Origin: Prauserella_A sp040645195
GTDB lineage: Bacteria > Actinomycetota > Actinomycetes > Mycobacteriales > Pseudonocardiaceae
Direction: 5' to 3'
Length of the DNA stretch: 64,000 nt
Assembly (NCBI RefSeq): GCF_040645195.1
Contig: NZ_JBEYXW010000025.1
Span: 1 to 64,000 of the forward strand
Shown here: piece after piece, positions 8,678-17,336 of the stretch
Numbering within the stretch: the stretch's first letter is position 1
How the letters are laid out: each line of letters starts with the position of its first letter
Program-made: the position numbers and the translations under genes
The notes under the pieces: generated by a model
The model's database searches: none
Told to the model about the DNA's origin: nothing
What the model saw: the letters and a program-made list of their open reading frames with translations, nothing else

Positions 8678-9443
8678 CGTCGCGGGCGAACCACTCGTCG
8701 GCGCGCTTGGCGACCCGCTTGAGCCCGGAACGCTCGCCGAGGTAGTCGCCGAGCATGCCGACGACCGGCAACATCCCGAGCGCAGCGTGATAGAAGCGGC
8801 CGCTCGGCCGCTTCTCCAGCTCGTCGGTCACCGCGAGCAGGGAACGACCGAGCCGCCAGAGCGTGCGCGCGACGGTCCTCACCGTGATCTTGCTCCGTTT
8901 CCCGGCGGAGTCGGTGAGCTCCTCGGTGAGCTTCTCGGTCTCGGCGTCCTCCGCCGCGCGGTCATACCCGGCGTACTTGCCCACGGCCAGCTCCGGATCG
9001 ATCTCCCGCTCGAACAGCACCCAGCCCAGCAGTTGGACCCGCTCGCCGACATCGGTCACGCCGTGCTCACCGGCGATCGCGCAGAGCAGCAACCCCTGTG
9101 ACGCCGTGCCGAGGGTGTCCTGGACGGGCAACGTGTCGGCCAGCGCTCCGCCGAGTCCCGGCACGGCGGTGAGCAAGGACGTGACCCGGCCTACCCGGTT
9201 GATCCACCAGCTCGTGCGCTCGCTGACGTCCATCGCCGCCCAGCCGTTGGTGCCGGGCACCTTCACCGACCGCAGGCCGTCGATCAGCTTCTTCCGCAAC
9301 GTCGGCTCGACGGCGGTCTGCTCGGGAGCGGCGATCAGCCCGAAGGGATCCGCCTCGCGCAAGGCGTCGACCATGGGCCCCGCGGCCCGCACGAAGGGCC
9401 GCAGCACCGCGACGACCTGCTTGTCGGAGATTGCCTCGGCCAC
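8658..9443 (-). CDS. Conserved hypothetical protein, distant EcsC resemblance
   Basis: A 261-residue protein. The middle (LLTAVPGLGGALADTLPVQDTLGTASQGLLLCAIAG) and C-terminus (ALGMLPVVGMLGDYLGERSGLKRVAKRADEWF) are Gly- and hydrophobic-rich in a manner recalling EcsC-type proteins, but this is only a visual resemblance. A charged stretch (EDAETEKLTEELTDSAGKRSK) lies between. GTG 9443 has GGGAGG nearby. Only three bases separate it from the upstream gene, so it is the third gene of the mshB operon. Its function is unknown. Confidence 0.6.
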   Translation of the reverse strand: MAEAISDKQVVAVLRPFVRAAGPMVDALREADPFGLIAAPEQTAVEPTLRKKLIDGLRSVKVPGTNGWAAMDVSERTSWWINRVGRVTSLLTAVPGLGGALADTLPVQDTLGTASQGLLLCAIAGEHGVTDVGERVQLLGWVLFEREIDPELAVGKYAGYDRAAEDAETEKLTEELTDSAGKRSKITVRTVARTLWRLGRSLLAVTDELEKRPSGRFYHAALGMLPVVGMLGDYLGERSGLKRVAKRADEWFARDVSTART

Positions 9444-9446
9444 CCG

Positions 9447-9848
9447 CTACCTCCCTGCCTTCCCGGGACGGGCGAGCTTGCCGCCTGCCACCAGCGCGGC
9501 CGGCAGCAGACCACCGGCCAGCAGCGCGAGCGCCCGCCAGTCCGCCCGCAGGACCACATCGCCACCCGGCCCCTGCACGCCGACCACGAGCAGGGTCAGG
9601 ACCCACGCGGCCAGCGGGATGATGCCGAGCCTGCGATCACCAAGGCTCGCGGCTTTCGCGACGAGTAATGGCGTGGTGATCATCGCCAGTAACACCGACA
9701 GCGGCAGGGGCACATCGCCTGCCCTCGGCAGCAGCACGCCGTCGAGCCGTAACGGGAGGAAGAACAGTTCGAGGATCGCCAACAGCACGGCGTCGATGGT
9801 GAGCACCGTGAGCACCACCCAGTTGATCTGTCGCTGCGGCCTGGTCAC
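9447..9848 (-). CDS. Small membrane protein, Rv1171-like by position
   Basis: A 133-residue protein with four hydrophobic segments (WVVLTVLTIDAVLLAILELFFLP; LSVLLAMITTPLLVA; LGIIPLAAWVLTLLVVGV; LALLAGGLLPAALVAGG) and a basic tail. GTG 9848 overlaps the mshB stop as GTGA, so the two are translationally coupled. A membrane protein gene also follows mshB in M. tuberculosis (Rv1171). Function is unknown; a link to mycothiol metabolism is inferred only from coupling. Confidence 0.75.
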   Translation of the reverse strand: MTRPQRQINWVVLTVLTIDAVLLAILELFFLPLRLDGVLLPRAGDVPLPLSVLLAMITTPLLVAKAASLGDRRLGIIPLAAWVLTLLVVGVQGPGGDVVLRADWRALALLAGGLLPAALVAGGKLARPGKAGR

Positions 9849-10666
9849 GAGTCGAGCCCGCCGAACAGATCGGTCGCGGCCCCCGCTGCGGGGCCACGGG
9901 CGAGAACGTAGTACTCGGCAACCGGCACCGGCTGGGCGATGCCGTTGGACAACGCGAAGCACGGCTCGGCAACGCTGACCTGTGTGACGTGCGCGCGCAG
10001 CGCGGCGAACTTGCGATCGAGGTGGTCGCCGACGTCGATCGTTGTAGTGATCTGTTCGTCGGCAGTGACAGGCAGCTCACCGTCGGCGGGGACCCGGAAG
10101 CGTACGCCGTCACCGGCCGCACGCAGTTCCGCGAGCCCCTTGGCGGTCGCGGCCGCGGAGGACACGGTATGGAACACGCGCACGACGGACTCGGCACGTT
10201 CGGTGGCCGCCATGGTGATCTCGTGGACCCTGATGTGATCGGGGTGACCGTAGCCGCCTGCCGCGTCGTAGGTCACCACAACCTCCGGCCGCAGCTCGTC
10301 CAGCACTGCCACCAGCTGATCTGTCTGCTCCTCGGCCGAACCCCTGACGAAGGCGCGGGGATGCTCCGCCGCGGGTGTGCCCGCCATCCCCGAGTCGCGC
10401 CAGCGACCGATGCCGCCGAGGTAGCGGTGCCCACTCCAGCCGAGCGCGGAGCCCGCCGCGGCGAGCTCACCAGCGCGGTACCCGCCGAGCTGATCAGCCG
10501 CCCAGGCACCGAGTTGGTCCAAACCTCGGGGGATGATCTCCCCCTCCTCACCCAACGTGCAGGTCACCACGATCACCTCGGCTCCCGCGGCTGCATAGCG
10601 GGCGATGGTGCCTCCGGTGGTGATGCTCTCGTCGTCGGGGTGCGCATGCACGAGCAGCAACCTCAC
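9845..10666 (-). CDS. mshB: N-acetyl-1-D-myo-inosityl-2-amino-2-deoxy-alpha-D-glucopyranoside deacetylase
   Basis: A 273-residue LmbE/PIG-L family zinc deacetylase that removes acetyl from GlcNAc-inositol, the second step unique to mycothiol synthesis. The N-terminus LLLVHAHPDDE supplies zinc ligands His9 and Asp12 and the catalytic base Asp11; GGYGHPDHIRVHE supplies His141 and His144. These correspond to His13, Asp15, Asp16, His144 and His147 of the M. tuberculosis enzyme. GTG 10666 starts the protein directly before the beta-strand of HAHPDDE, as in homologues. It leads a three-gene operon. Confidence 0.92.
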   Translation of the reverse strand: MRLLLVHAHPDDESITTGGTIARYAAAGAEVIVVTCTLGEEGEIIPRGLDQLGAWAADQLGGYRAGELAAAGSALGWSGHRYLGGIGRWRDSGMAGTPAAEHPRAFVRGSAEEQTDQLVAVLDELRPEVVVTYDAAGGYGHPDHIRVHEITMAATERAESVVRVFHTVSSAAATAKGLAELRAAGDGVRFRVPADGELPVTADEQITTTIDVGDHLDRKFAALRAHVTQVSVAEPCFALSNGIAQPVPVAEYYVLARGPAAGAATDLFGGLDS

Positions 10667-10936
10667 GCCGCCCAGCCTAACGGCGCCACAACAGAGGCAT
10701 CCGGCCACCGCGAAAGGCGGTTGTACCTGCGGTTGACGGACTCCCCACGTGCTGGGCCGCGCTCATCCTAACGGCGTAAGCGGGTTCACCGATCGGCTGC
10801 CAAAAGGTCACCAATTGGCATTCAGTTGCTTCGGGAAGTCCATATGGCGAGACAGGTCGGTTATTCTCCCCGGCGTTATGCATAGCGCCGCGTCGAGGTG
10901 ATGGGTAGGCAGCACGTGCAGAACCCGGCAGTGACG

Positions 10937-10955
10937 ATACTCCCCCTGGGGGTAT
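10937..10955. promoter_or_regulatory. CsoR-like palindrome
   Basis: The 19 bases ATACTCCCCCTGGGGGTAT form a near-perfect dyad resembling operators of CsoR-type copper repressors (ATAC-C/G-run-GTAT). No copper transporter or csoR gene is adjacent: oppA begins 190 bases downstream and mshB lies on the other side. The match is by eye, so it may be an orphan or coincidental site. Confidence 0.35.
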
Positions 10956-11026
10956 GCTCCCATTCACTCGATCGGGCTAAAGCTCGGTAATCACTGTTGC
11001 ATCACGATCGCTGTCCGAAGCGGCAC

Positions 11027-11067
11027 GCTCGCCGTAACTGTGCTTAGCGTGCACGCTTACGGCGAGC
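11027..11067. promoter_or_regulatory. 11-base inverted repeat upstream of oppA
   Basis: GCTCGCCGTAA at 11027-11037 is exactly inverted at 11057-11067, with a 19-base spacer that itself holds the palindrome CGTGCACG. It ends 78 bases before the oppA ATG. It could be an operator for the opp operon or a leader hairpin; no regulator is identifiable. Confidence 0.45.
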
Positions 11068-11145
11068 ACCGTCGATCACCTCGACGGCTCACTGCGAAGG
11101 GGAGAGAGCGCCTCGAACCCCGATGGCGTCCAGCAAGGAGAGTCA

Positions 11146-12906
11146 ATGTTGAGAAGTAAGTCAGGCGTGGCAAGGTTCGCCGCGCTCGCCGCAGGGGCGG
11201 CTCTCGTCCTGTCCGCGTGCAGCGGCGGCGGCGATGGTGGAGGCGACGGCGACGGCGGTGCCCAGACCGGGCAGATGTTCGCCGAGTGCGACGCGAACCC
11301 GAACCAGTGCAACACGCTTGCCGCCGACCAGCTGCAGGACGGCGGCGAGATCACCATGGCGCTGGAGAAGAACATCGCCAACTGGAACCTCAACTCGACC
11401 GAGGGCAACGTCTTCGAGACCGGTATGGCGCTCAAGGGTGTCCTGCCCTCTACCTTCTACAGCCAGCCCGACCTCAAGTTCACGGAGAACACGGACGTCA
11501 TCGAGTCCGCGGAGCAGACCAGCACCGACCCGCAGACGATCGTGTACACGATCAAGCCGGAAGCGGTGTGGTCCGACGGCACGCCGATCTCCGCCGACGA
11601 CTTCATCTACATCTGGAAGACCCAGAACGGTAGGGACTGCTCCGACTGCGCAGTTGCCACCACTGCCGGCTACGACCAGGTCAGCACGGTGGAAGGTTCC
11701 GACAACGGCAAGACCGTGACGGTGACCTACGAGACGCCCTTCACCGACTGGGCGCAGCTGTGGGAGTCGGGCCAGCCGATCTACCCCGCGCACATCGCCG
11801 CCGAGCACGGTGACCTCGACACCCCCGAGGGCCTGAAGTCCGCTTTCGACTGGTTCGGCGCCAACATGCCCACCTTCTCGGGCGGCCCGTACAAGATCGA
11901 GCGCTTCGTGAACAACCAGTCGCTGACCCTGGTGCCGAACGAGCGCTGGTGGGGCGAGAAGCCGAAACTGGACCGGGTGATCTTCCGGATCATCACCGAC
12001 GCCACTCAGGAGCCGACAGCCCTGCAGAACAACGAGGTGCAGGTCATCTACCCGCAGCCGCAGGTGGACCTCGTGAACCAGGTGCGCAACATTTCCGGCG
12101 TGTCCTCCTTCGTCGGCCTCGGCCTGACCTGGGAGCACTTCGACTTCAACCTGGACACCCCGGCGCTGAAGAACAAGGCCCTTCGCCAGGCGCTGTTCAC
12201 CGCGGTCGACCGGCAGGCGCTGATCAACGGCACCGTCGGCCAGTTCACCGACAAGGTCGAACCGCTCAACAGCAACAACTTCATGCCGGGCCAGGAGGGC
12301 TACGAGGACGTCATCACGGCCACCGGCCAGGGCGCCGGTGACGTCGACAAGGCCAAGCAGATCCTGACAGACGCCGGCTACACGCTCGAGGGTGAGCAGC
12401 TGCGCGACCCGGACGGCCAGGCGGTGCCGGAGCTGAGCATCCGCTACACCACGGGCAACCAGATCCGCCAGGACTCCAGTGAGCTGTTCGCGCAGGCCGC
12501 CAAGGAGCTCGGCGTCACCATCAACGTGTCGCCGACCGACGACCTCGGTGGCACGCTCGACAGCGGCGAGTACGACATCATGCTGTTCGCCTGGGTCGCC
12601 TCGCCGTACCCGTTCGCGAACGCGGTGCAGAACTGGACCAGCGGTCAGGGCAACAACTTCGGTAACTACAGCAACCCCGAGGTCGACAGCCTGCTGAACG
12701 AGGCCGCCGCCGAGACCGACCGTACGGCCGCGTTCGCCAAGGTCAACGAGGCCAACAAGATCATGGCCGAGGACGCCTACGTCCTGCCGCTGTACCAGAA
12801 GCCGACGTTCATCGCCGCGTACGACAACATCGCCAACGTGCGGAACAACTCGACGCTGGACGGGCCGACGTACAACATCGCCCAGTGGGGCCTGCGGGCC
12901 GGCTGA
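11146..12906 (+). CDS. oppA: Oligopeptide/dipeptide ABC transporter substrate-binding lipoprotein
   Basis: A 586-residue SBP_bac_5-type protein. The N-terminus is a lipoprotein signal with lipobox LSAC and lipidated Cys25, followed by an Asp/Gly-rich linker. Family segments include VVYTIKPEAVWSDGTPISADDF and the long C-lobe with LRQALFTAVDRQALINGTVG. It captures peptides outside the membrane for OppBCDF. ATG 11146 has AAGGAG upstream. It is first in the opp operon, separated from oppB by 238 bases that contain a strong hairpin, which would allow higher expression of the binding protein than of the membrane parts. Confidence 0.9.
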   Translation: MLRSKSGVARFAALAAGAALVLSACSGGGDGGGDGDGGAQTGQMFAECDANPNQCNTLAADQLQDGGEITMALEKNIANWNLNSTEGNVFETGMALKGVLPSTFYSQPDLKFTENTDVIESAEQTSTDPQTIVYTIKPEAVWSDGTPISADDFIYIWKTQNGRDCSDCAVATTAGYDQVSTVEGSDNGKTVTVTYETPFTDWAQLWESGQPIYPAHIAAEHGDLDTPEGLKSAFDWFGANMPTFSGGPYKIERFVNNQSLTLVPNERWWGEKPKLDRVIFRIITDATQEPTALQNNEVQVIYPQPQVDLVNQVRNISGVSSFVGLGLTWEHFDFNLDTPALKNKALRQALFTAVDRQALINGTVGQFTDKVEPLNSNNFMPGQEGYEDVITATGQGAGDVDKAKQILTDAGYTLEGEQLRDPDGQAVPELSIRYTTGNQIRQDSSELFAQAAKELGVTINVSPTDDLGGTLDSGEYDIMLFAWVASPYPFANAVQNWTSGQGNNFGNYSNPEVDSLLNEAAAETDRTAAFAKVNEANKIMAEDAYVLPLYQKPTFIAAYDNIANVRNNSTLDGPTYNIAQWGLRAG

Positions 12907-12947
12907 CGTCGGCCAACGGTTTGATTCACTGGTTCGAACCATCCAGT

Positions 12948-12977
12948 GGGGGAGGTCGCTTCGTCGCGACCTCCCCC
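12948..12977. terminator. Strong hairpin between oppA and oppB
   Basis: GGGGGAGGTCGC and its exact reverse complement flank a six-base loop (TTCGTC). There is no T-run afterwards, as is common in GC-rich actinobacteria. It probably stabilises the oppA 3' end or partly terminates transcription before oppBCDF. A weaker dyad (CACTGG...CCAGTG) lies just upstream at about 12928-12949. Confidence 0.65.
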
Positions 12978-13144
12978 GTTGGGCAGTTGTTCACAACGTA
13001 CCCTCGTAGCTAGTTGGTTGCCGATGATCGAGGAGACGGGGGCGATGACCATCGCTGTCGCCCGGCCACCGGCAGAAACTGATCGGCGGTACCGCCACGA
13101 GCGGCTTCGCCGCTCGCTGATCCGTTCACAGCAGGAAGACCTCC

Positions 13145-14125
13145 ATGCTCGCCTACGCTTTGCGCCGACTGCTGATTTCGGTGCCGATCCTGGTTGCCGC
13201 GTCGTTCGTCGTCTTCATGATGGCGTCGCTGGCGGGTAACCCACTCAACCAGCTCATCGCCCGTAACCCACCACCGCCGCCGCAAGCCATCGAGGCCGAG
13301 CGGGCCCGGCTCCACCTCGACCAGCCGCTGCTCGAGCGCTACTGGAACTGGCTCACCGGCATCGTCCGCGGTGACTTCGGGCCGTCCGTCCAGTCCACGA
13401 TGGACATCAGCTCCGAGGTCGTCAGCCGTTACCTGATCACGCTGCGCCTGATCGCATTGGCCATGATCATCGCTGTGATCCTGGCGATCCTCGCCGGCGT
13501 CATCAGCGCCGTGAAGCAGTACTCCGGCATCGACTACACATTCACCTTCCTCGGCTTCCTCTTCCTCGCGATGCCCACCTTCTGGTTCGCCATCCTGCTG
13601 AAGGAAGCGGGCATCAGCTTCAACAACGCCGTCGGCGACCAGGTGCTCTACACCATCGGCGCCAACTCGGTGTACGTGGCAGGTGGTGCGTGGGACAGAG
13701 TGCTCGACACCCTCGGCCATATGATCCTGCCGACGATCTCGCTGGCGCTGCTGTCGTTCGCCGCCTGGAGCCGGTTCCAGCGCGCCGCGATGCTCGAGGT
13801 GCTCAACAGCGACTACGTTCGGCTGGCCCGCGCGAAGGGCCTGCGCCGTGGCCAGGTGATGCGCCGACACGCACTGCGCACCGCGCTGATCCCGCTGACC
13901 ACCGTGACCGCACTCGACCTCGGCTCCATCATCTCCGGCGCCGTCGTGACCGAACGCGTGTTCCAGTGGCAGGGTGCCGGGACCTTCCTCTTGGACGCCA
14001 TCCAGAAGGACGACGTCTACGCGATCATGGCGTGGCTGGTGATCTCGGCAACGGTCATCATCGTGCTCAACCTCATCGCCGACCTGCTCTACGGCGTGCT
14101 CGACCCGAGGATCCGCTATGCCTGA
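13145..14125 (+). CDS. oppB: Oligopeptide ABC transporter permease
   Basis: A 326-residue DppB/OppB-type permease with six membrane helices. The N-terminus MLAYALRRLLISVPILVAAS and the EAA loop, with DYVRLARAKGLRRGQVMRRHALR, are characteristic. It forms the translocation channel with OppC. The start ATG 13145 overlaps no gene; the stop overlaps oppC by eight bases, so the two are coupled. Confidence 0.92.
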   Translation: MLAYALRRLLISVPILVAASFVVFMMASLAGNPLNQLIARNPPPPPQAIEAERARLHLDQPLLERYWNWLTGIVRGDFGPSVQSTMDISSEVVSRYLITLRLIALAMIIAVILAILAGVISAVKQYSGIDYTFTFLGFLFLAMPTFWFAILLKEAGISFNNAVGDQVLYTIGANSVYVAGGAWDRVLDTLGHMILPTISLALLSFAAWSRFQRAAMLEVLNSDYVRLARAKGLRRGQVMRRHALRTALIPLTTVTALDLGSIISGAVVTERVFQWQGAGTFLLDAIQKDDVYAIMAWLVISATVIIVLNLIADLLYGVLDPRIRYA

Positions 14126-15056
14126 GAACATCAGCGACACCGCTTCCGCGACCGAGACCGGCGTCGCCGCCAGGCCGGCCCCCGTCGAGCGCGAGTTCAC
14201 CGTCGCAGAGCGCAGCCAAGCACAGCTGGTCATCCGGCGGTTCCTGCAGCACAAGCTCGCGGTCGGCAGCCTCATCGTGCTCATCGCGATCATCCTGCTC
14301 GCCTTCGTCGGCGGGTGGCTGTGGAAGTACGACGTCTCCGATCTGACCGGCGACAACTCGCAGCCGCCGTCGTGGGACCACCCGTTCGGCACCGACGCCA
14401 TCGGGCACGACAGCTTCGCGCAGGTGCTGCGCGGCACGCAGATCTCGATCGGCATCGCCGTACTGGTGGCCCTGTTCGCCACGACCGTCGGCACCATCTG
14501 GGGTGCGGTGGCCGGGTACTACCGAGGCTGGATCGACACCGTCCTCATGCGCATCGCCGACCTGGTGCTGACGCTGCCGCTGCTGGCGGTGGCGGCGGTG
14601 CTCGGTCACAACACCAGCGGCAGCTGGTGGCTGATCGCCGTCGTCATCGGTGGCCTGTACTGGGCCTACGTCTCCCGTGTCGCCCGCGGTGTGGTGTTGT
14701 CGCTGCGGGAGAAGGAGTTCATCGAGGCCGCCAGAGCTCTCGGTGCCAGCGATGCGCGGATCATCTTCCGCCACCTGGTGCCCAACGCACTCGGCTCGAT
14801 CATCGTCAACGCCACCGTGCTGGTGGCCGTCGCGATCCTGATCGAGACGTCACTGTCGTTCCTCGGCTTCGGCGTCCAGCCACCGGACACCTCGCTGGGC
14901 CTGCTGGTCAGCAGCAACCAGACCGCGGTGTCGACACGGCCGTGGTTGTTCTACTTCCCCGGCCTGTTCATCATCCTGATCGCGCTGACGATCAACTTCA
15001 TCGGGGACGGACTGCGTGACGCGTTCGACCCACAGCAGACGAAGGTACGCGCATGA
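14118..15056 (+). CDS. oppC: Oligopeptide ABC transporter permease
   Basis: A 312-residue OppC/DppC-type permease. A cytoplasmic N-terminal stretch of about 45 residues precedes the first helix (LAVGSLIVLIAIILLAFVGG); the EAA loop EFIEAARALGASDARIIFRHLVPN and the SLSFLGFGVQPPDTSLG segment are family hallmarks. It pairs with OppB. The stop overlaps the oppD start as ATGA. Confidence 0.92.
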   Translation: MPENISDTASATETGVAARPAPVEREFTVAERSQAQLVIRRFLQHKLAVGSLIVLIAIILLAFVGGWLWKYDVSDLTGDNSQPPSWDHPFGTDAIGHDSFAQVLRGTQISIGIAVLVALFATTVGTIWGAVAGYYRGWIDTVLMRIADLVLTLPLLAVAAVLGHNTSGSWWLIAVVIGGLYWAYVSRVARGVVLSLREKEFIEAARALGASDARIIFRHLVPNALGSIIVNATVLVAVAILIETSLSFLGFGVQPPDTSLGLLVSSNQTAVSTRPWLFYFPGLFIILIALTINFIGDGLRDAFDPQQTKVRA

Positions 15057-16135
15057 CCGCCACAGACCCCACCTCGACGACGGCCGACACCGTCCTCGAG
15101 GTGGAGGACCTGACCGTGCAGTTCCCGACCGACGAGGGCCTCGTGCAGGCCGTCCGCGGCGTCAGCTACCAGCTGCGCCGCGGTGAGGTGCTCGGGATCG
15201 TCGGCGAGTCGGGTTCCGGCAAGTCGGTGACCTCGCTGGCTGTGATGGGCCTGCTGCCCAGGTCGGCCCGGGTCAGCGGCTCGGTCCGGTTCCAGGGCAC
15301 GGAGCTGCTCGGCGCGACCGACCGGGAGCTGTCCAGGGTCCGCGGCCAGGGCATCTCCATGGTGTTCCAGGACCCGATGACCTCGTTGAACCCGGTCTAC
15401 ACCGTGGGCGACCAGATCACAGAGACCATCCTCGCGCACAACGACATCACCAAGCAGGCGGCGCACAAGCGCGCCGTGGAGCTGCTGGAGACCGTGCACA
15501 TCCCCAACCCGCAGCAGCGGGCGAAGGCCTACCCGCACGAGCTCTCCGGTGGTATGCGCCAGCGGGTCGTGATCGCCATCGCGATGGCCAACCAGCCCGA
15601 CGTGATCATCGCCGACGAGCCGACGACCGCGCTGGACGTCACCGTGCAGGCGCAGATCCTCGAGGCGCTGAAGACGGCGCAGGACGAGACCGGCGCCGCG
15701 ATGATCCTGATCACCCACGACCTCGGCGTCATCGCGGGCCAGGCCGACCGGGTACAGGTCATGTACGCGGGCAAGATCGTCGAGTCGGGCACGGCGGACG
15801 AGGTGTTCTACGAACCGCGTATGCCGTACACGCTCGGCCTGCTGGGCAGCCTGCCCCGGCTGGACGTCAAGACCGAACGGCTCACCCCGATCGGCGGGTC
15901 GCCGCCGTCGGTGGTCAACATGCCGCCCGGGTGCCCGTTCAGCCCTCGCTGCCCGCTCGCCGCGGACATCTGCGATGCCGAGGAGCCGCCGCTGGAACCG
16001 GGACCGGACTCCCAACACCTCGCGGCCTGCCATTTCAGCTACCGGGTCGAGGGCCACGAGCCCCGTGACCTGTTCCGCCCGGCGTCGGACGACCCGATCC
16101 CGGCGGCTGTGACCGAAGGAGAGGCACGCGAATGA
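15053..16135 (+). CDS. oppD: Oligopeptide ABC transporter ATP-binding protein
   Basis: A 360-residue ATPase with Walker A GESGSGKS (about 51-58), signature LSGGMRQR, Walker B VIIADEPTTALD, and the C-terminal oligopeptide-transporter extension with a cysteine cluster (CPFSPRCPLAADIC...CHF) typical of OppD/DppD. That extension carries an iron-sulfur cluster in several studied members. It energises OppBC together with OppF. The gene overlaps both neighbours by four bases. Confidence 0.92.
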   Translation: MTATDPTSTTADTVLEVEDLTVQFPTDEGLVQAVRGVSYQLRRGEVLGIVGESGSGKSVTSLAVMGLLPRSARVSGSVRFQGTELLGATDRELSRVRGQGISMVFQDPMTSLNPVYTVGDQITETILAHNDITKQAAHKRAVELLETVHIPNPQQRAKAYPHELSGGMRQRVVIAIAMANQPDVIIADEPTTALDVTVQAQILEALKTAQDETGAAMILITHDLGVIAGQADRVQVMYAGKIVESGTADEVFYEPRMPYTLGLLGSLPRLDVKTERLTPIGGSPPSVVNMPPGCPFSPRCPLAADICDAEEPPLEPGPDSQHLAACHFSYRVEGHEPRDLFRPASDDPIPAAVTEGEARE

Positions 16136-17181
16136 CGGAGACGTCGCTCGCTCCACAGCAGACGATCAGCCGCACACCTGTGCTGTCGGCTCGCGACATC
16201 GTCAAGCACTTCCCTGTGTACGGCGGCGGAATCCTGCGCCGGAAGGTCGGCGACGTGCATGCCGTGTGCGGTGTGTCGTTCGACCTCTATCCAAACGAGA
16301 CACTCGGGCTGGTCGGTGAGTCCGGCTGCGGGAAGTCGACCACCGCGCGGGTGGTGCTGAACCTGCATTCGGCCACCGCGGGTGAGGTGCTGTTCAACGG
16401 CCAGGACCTGAACAAGCTGCCGGGCAAGGAGATGCGGCACCTGCGGCGCAGCCTGCAGATCGTGTTCCAGGACCCGTACGCGTCACTGGACCCGCGTGTT
16501 CCGGTGAACGAGATCGTCGCGGAGCCACTGCGGATCCACGGGCTCTACGACAACGGTGGCCGGGAGCGTGTGCGGGAGCTGCTGCGGACCGTCGGCCTGC
16601 GGCCCGAGCACGGAAACCGCTTCCCGCACGAGTTCTCCGGCGGGCAGCGGCAGCGCATCGGGATCGCCCGCGCACTCGCGCTGGAGCCGAAGGTGCTGGT
16701 ACTCGACGAGCCGGTGTCCGCATTGGACGTCTCCATCCAGGCTGGTGTGCTGAACCTGCTGAAGGACCTGCAGGCGGAGCTCGGGTTGTCGTACCTGTTC
16801 GTGTCACACGACCTTTCGGTCGTGCGGCATGTCGCCGACCGGATCGCCGTGATGTACCTCGGCAAGATCGTGGAAACCGCTCCCGCGGAGGAGCTCTTCA
16901 ACAACCCCACGCACCCGTACACGCAGGCGCTGATCTCGGCGATCCCGGTGCCCGATCCGCGCAAGGAACGCACCCGCGAGCGGATCGTCATCACCGGTGA
17001 CGTGCCGAGCCCGGCCAACCCGCCGAGCGGCTGCCGGTTCCGCACGCGCTGCCCCAAGTTCGCGGCCGAACTCACCGACAGCCAGCGCAAGCTGTGCGTC
17101 GACCAGGTACCGGATCTCCTCGACCGCGGCCAGGGCCACCCCTCGGCGTGCCACTACGCCGAAACCGCCCAACTGCTCTGA
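16132..17181 (+). CDS. oppF: Oligopeptide ABC transporter ATP-binding protein
   Basis: A 349-residue ATPase with Walker A GESGCGKST, signature FSGGQRQRIGIARAL, Walker B VLVLDEPVSALD and the oppF-type C-terminal extension (GCRFRTRCPKFA...CHYAE). It is the partner of OppD. Its final codons include the 19-base sequence repeated at 18803-18821, so the adjacent insertion left the reading frame intact. It is the last gene of the operon. Confidence 0.92.
   Translation: MTETSLAPQQTISRTPVLSARDIVKHFPVYGGGILRRKVGDVHAVCGVSFDLYPNETLGLVGESGCGKSTTARVVLNLHSATAGEVLFNGQDLNKLPGKEMRHLRRSLQIVFQDPYASLDPRVPVNEIVAEPLRIHGLYDNGGRERVRELLRTVGLRPEHGNRFPHEFSGGQRQRIGIARALALEPKVLVLDEPVSALDVSIQAGVLNLLKDLQAELGLSYLFVSHDLSVVRHVADRIAVMYLGKIVETAPAEELFNNPTHPYTQALISAIPVPDPRKERTRERIVITGDVPSPANPPSGCRFRTRCPKFAAELTDSQRKLCVDQVPDLLDRGQGHPSACHYAETAQLL
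17159..17177. repeat. Left copy of 19-base direct repeat flanking the HEAT-like gene
   Basis: CCGAAACCGCCCAACTGCT, inside the last codons of oppF, is repeated exactly at 18803-18821. The copies are 1644 bases apart and bracket the HEAT-like gene, like duplicated target or recombination cores. Confidence 0.7.
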
Positions 17182-17191
17182 GGTTTGGTCC

Positions 17192-17275
17192 CCCAAGGCC
17201 ACCTTGGTTGCGTTGAACACACCCAAGGCCACCTTAGTTGCGTTGAATGCGACCAAGGTGGCCTTGGGTGTCTTT
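17192..17275. repeat. Short intergenic repeat array
   Basis: Two direct copies of a 26-base unit beginning CCCAAGGCCACCTT (17192 and 17222, 30-base period, one mismatch) are followed by an inverted copy of the core (ACCAAGGTGGCCTTGGGTG, 17252-17270). The array can fold into a hairpin behind oppF and could act as a terminator. A partial copy lies at 18837-18856, beyond the next gene. Confidence 0.75.
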
Positions 17276-17336
17276 GGCGGCAGTACCCGGACAACCGAGC
17301 TACACCCACCGTGGCCACGTTCGTAGTGTGTAGGGC

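Larger units (their letters stand above)
10667..11145. other. 479-base intergenic region between mshB and oppA
   Basis: No gene is supported on either strand; short frames here lack ribosome sites and recognisable protein features. It holds a CsoR-like palindrome (10937-10955), a perfect 11-base inverted repeat (11027-11067) and the oppA ribosome site AAGGAG at about 11136. It should contain the divergent promoters for mshB and oppA. Confidence 0.6.

Noticed and set aside
10677..10967. 96-residue minus-strand frame upstream of mshB
   Set aside because: It has no ribosome site or recognisable motif and covers the regulatory region.
11161..12942. Long minus-strand frame opposite oppA
   Set aside because: It mirrors the oppA codon pattern and contains no recognisable protein motif.
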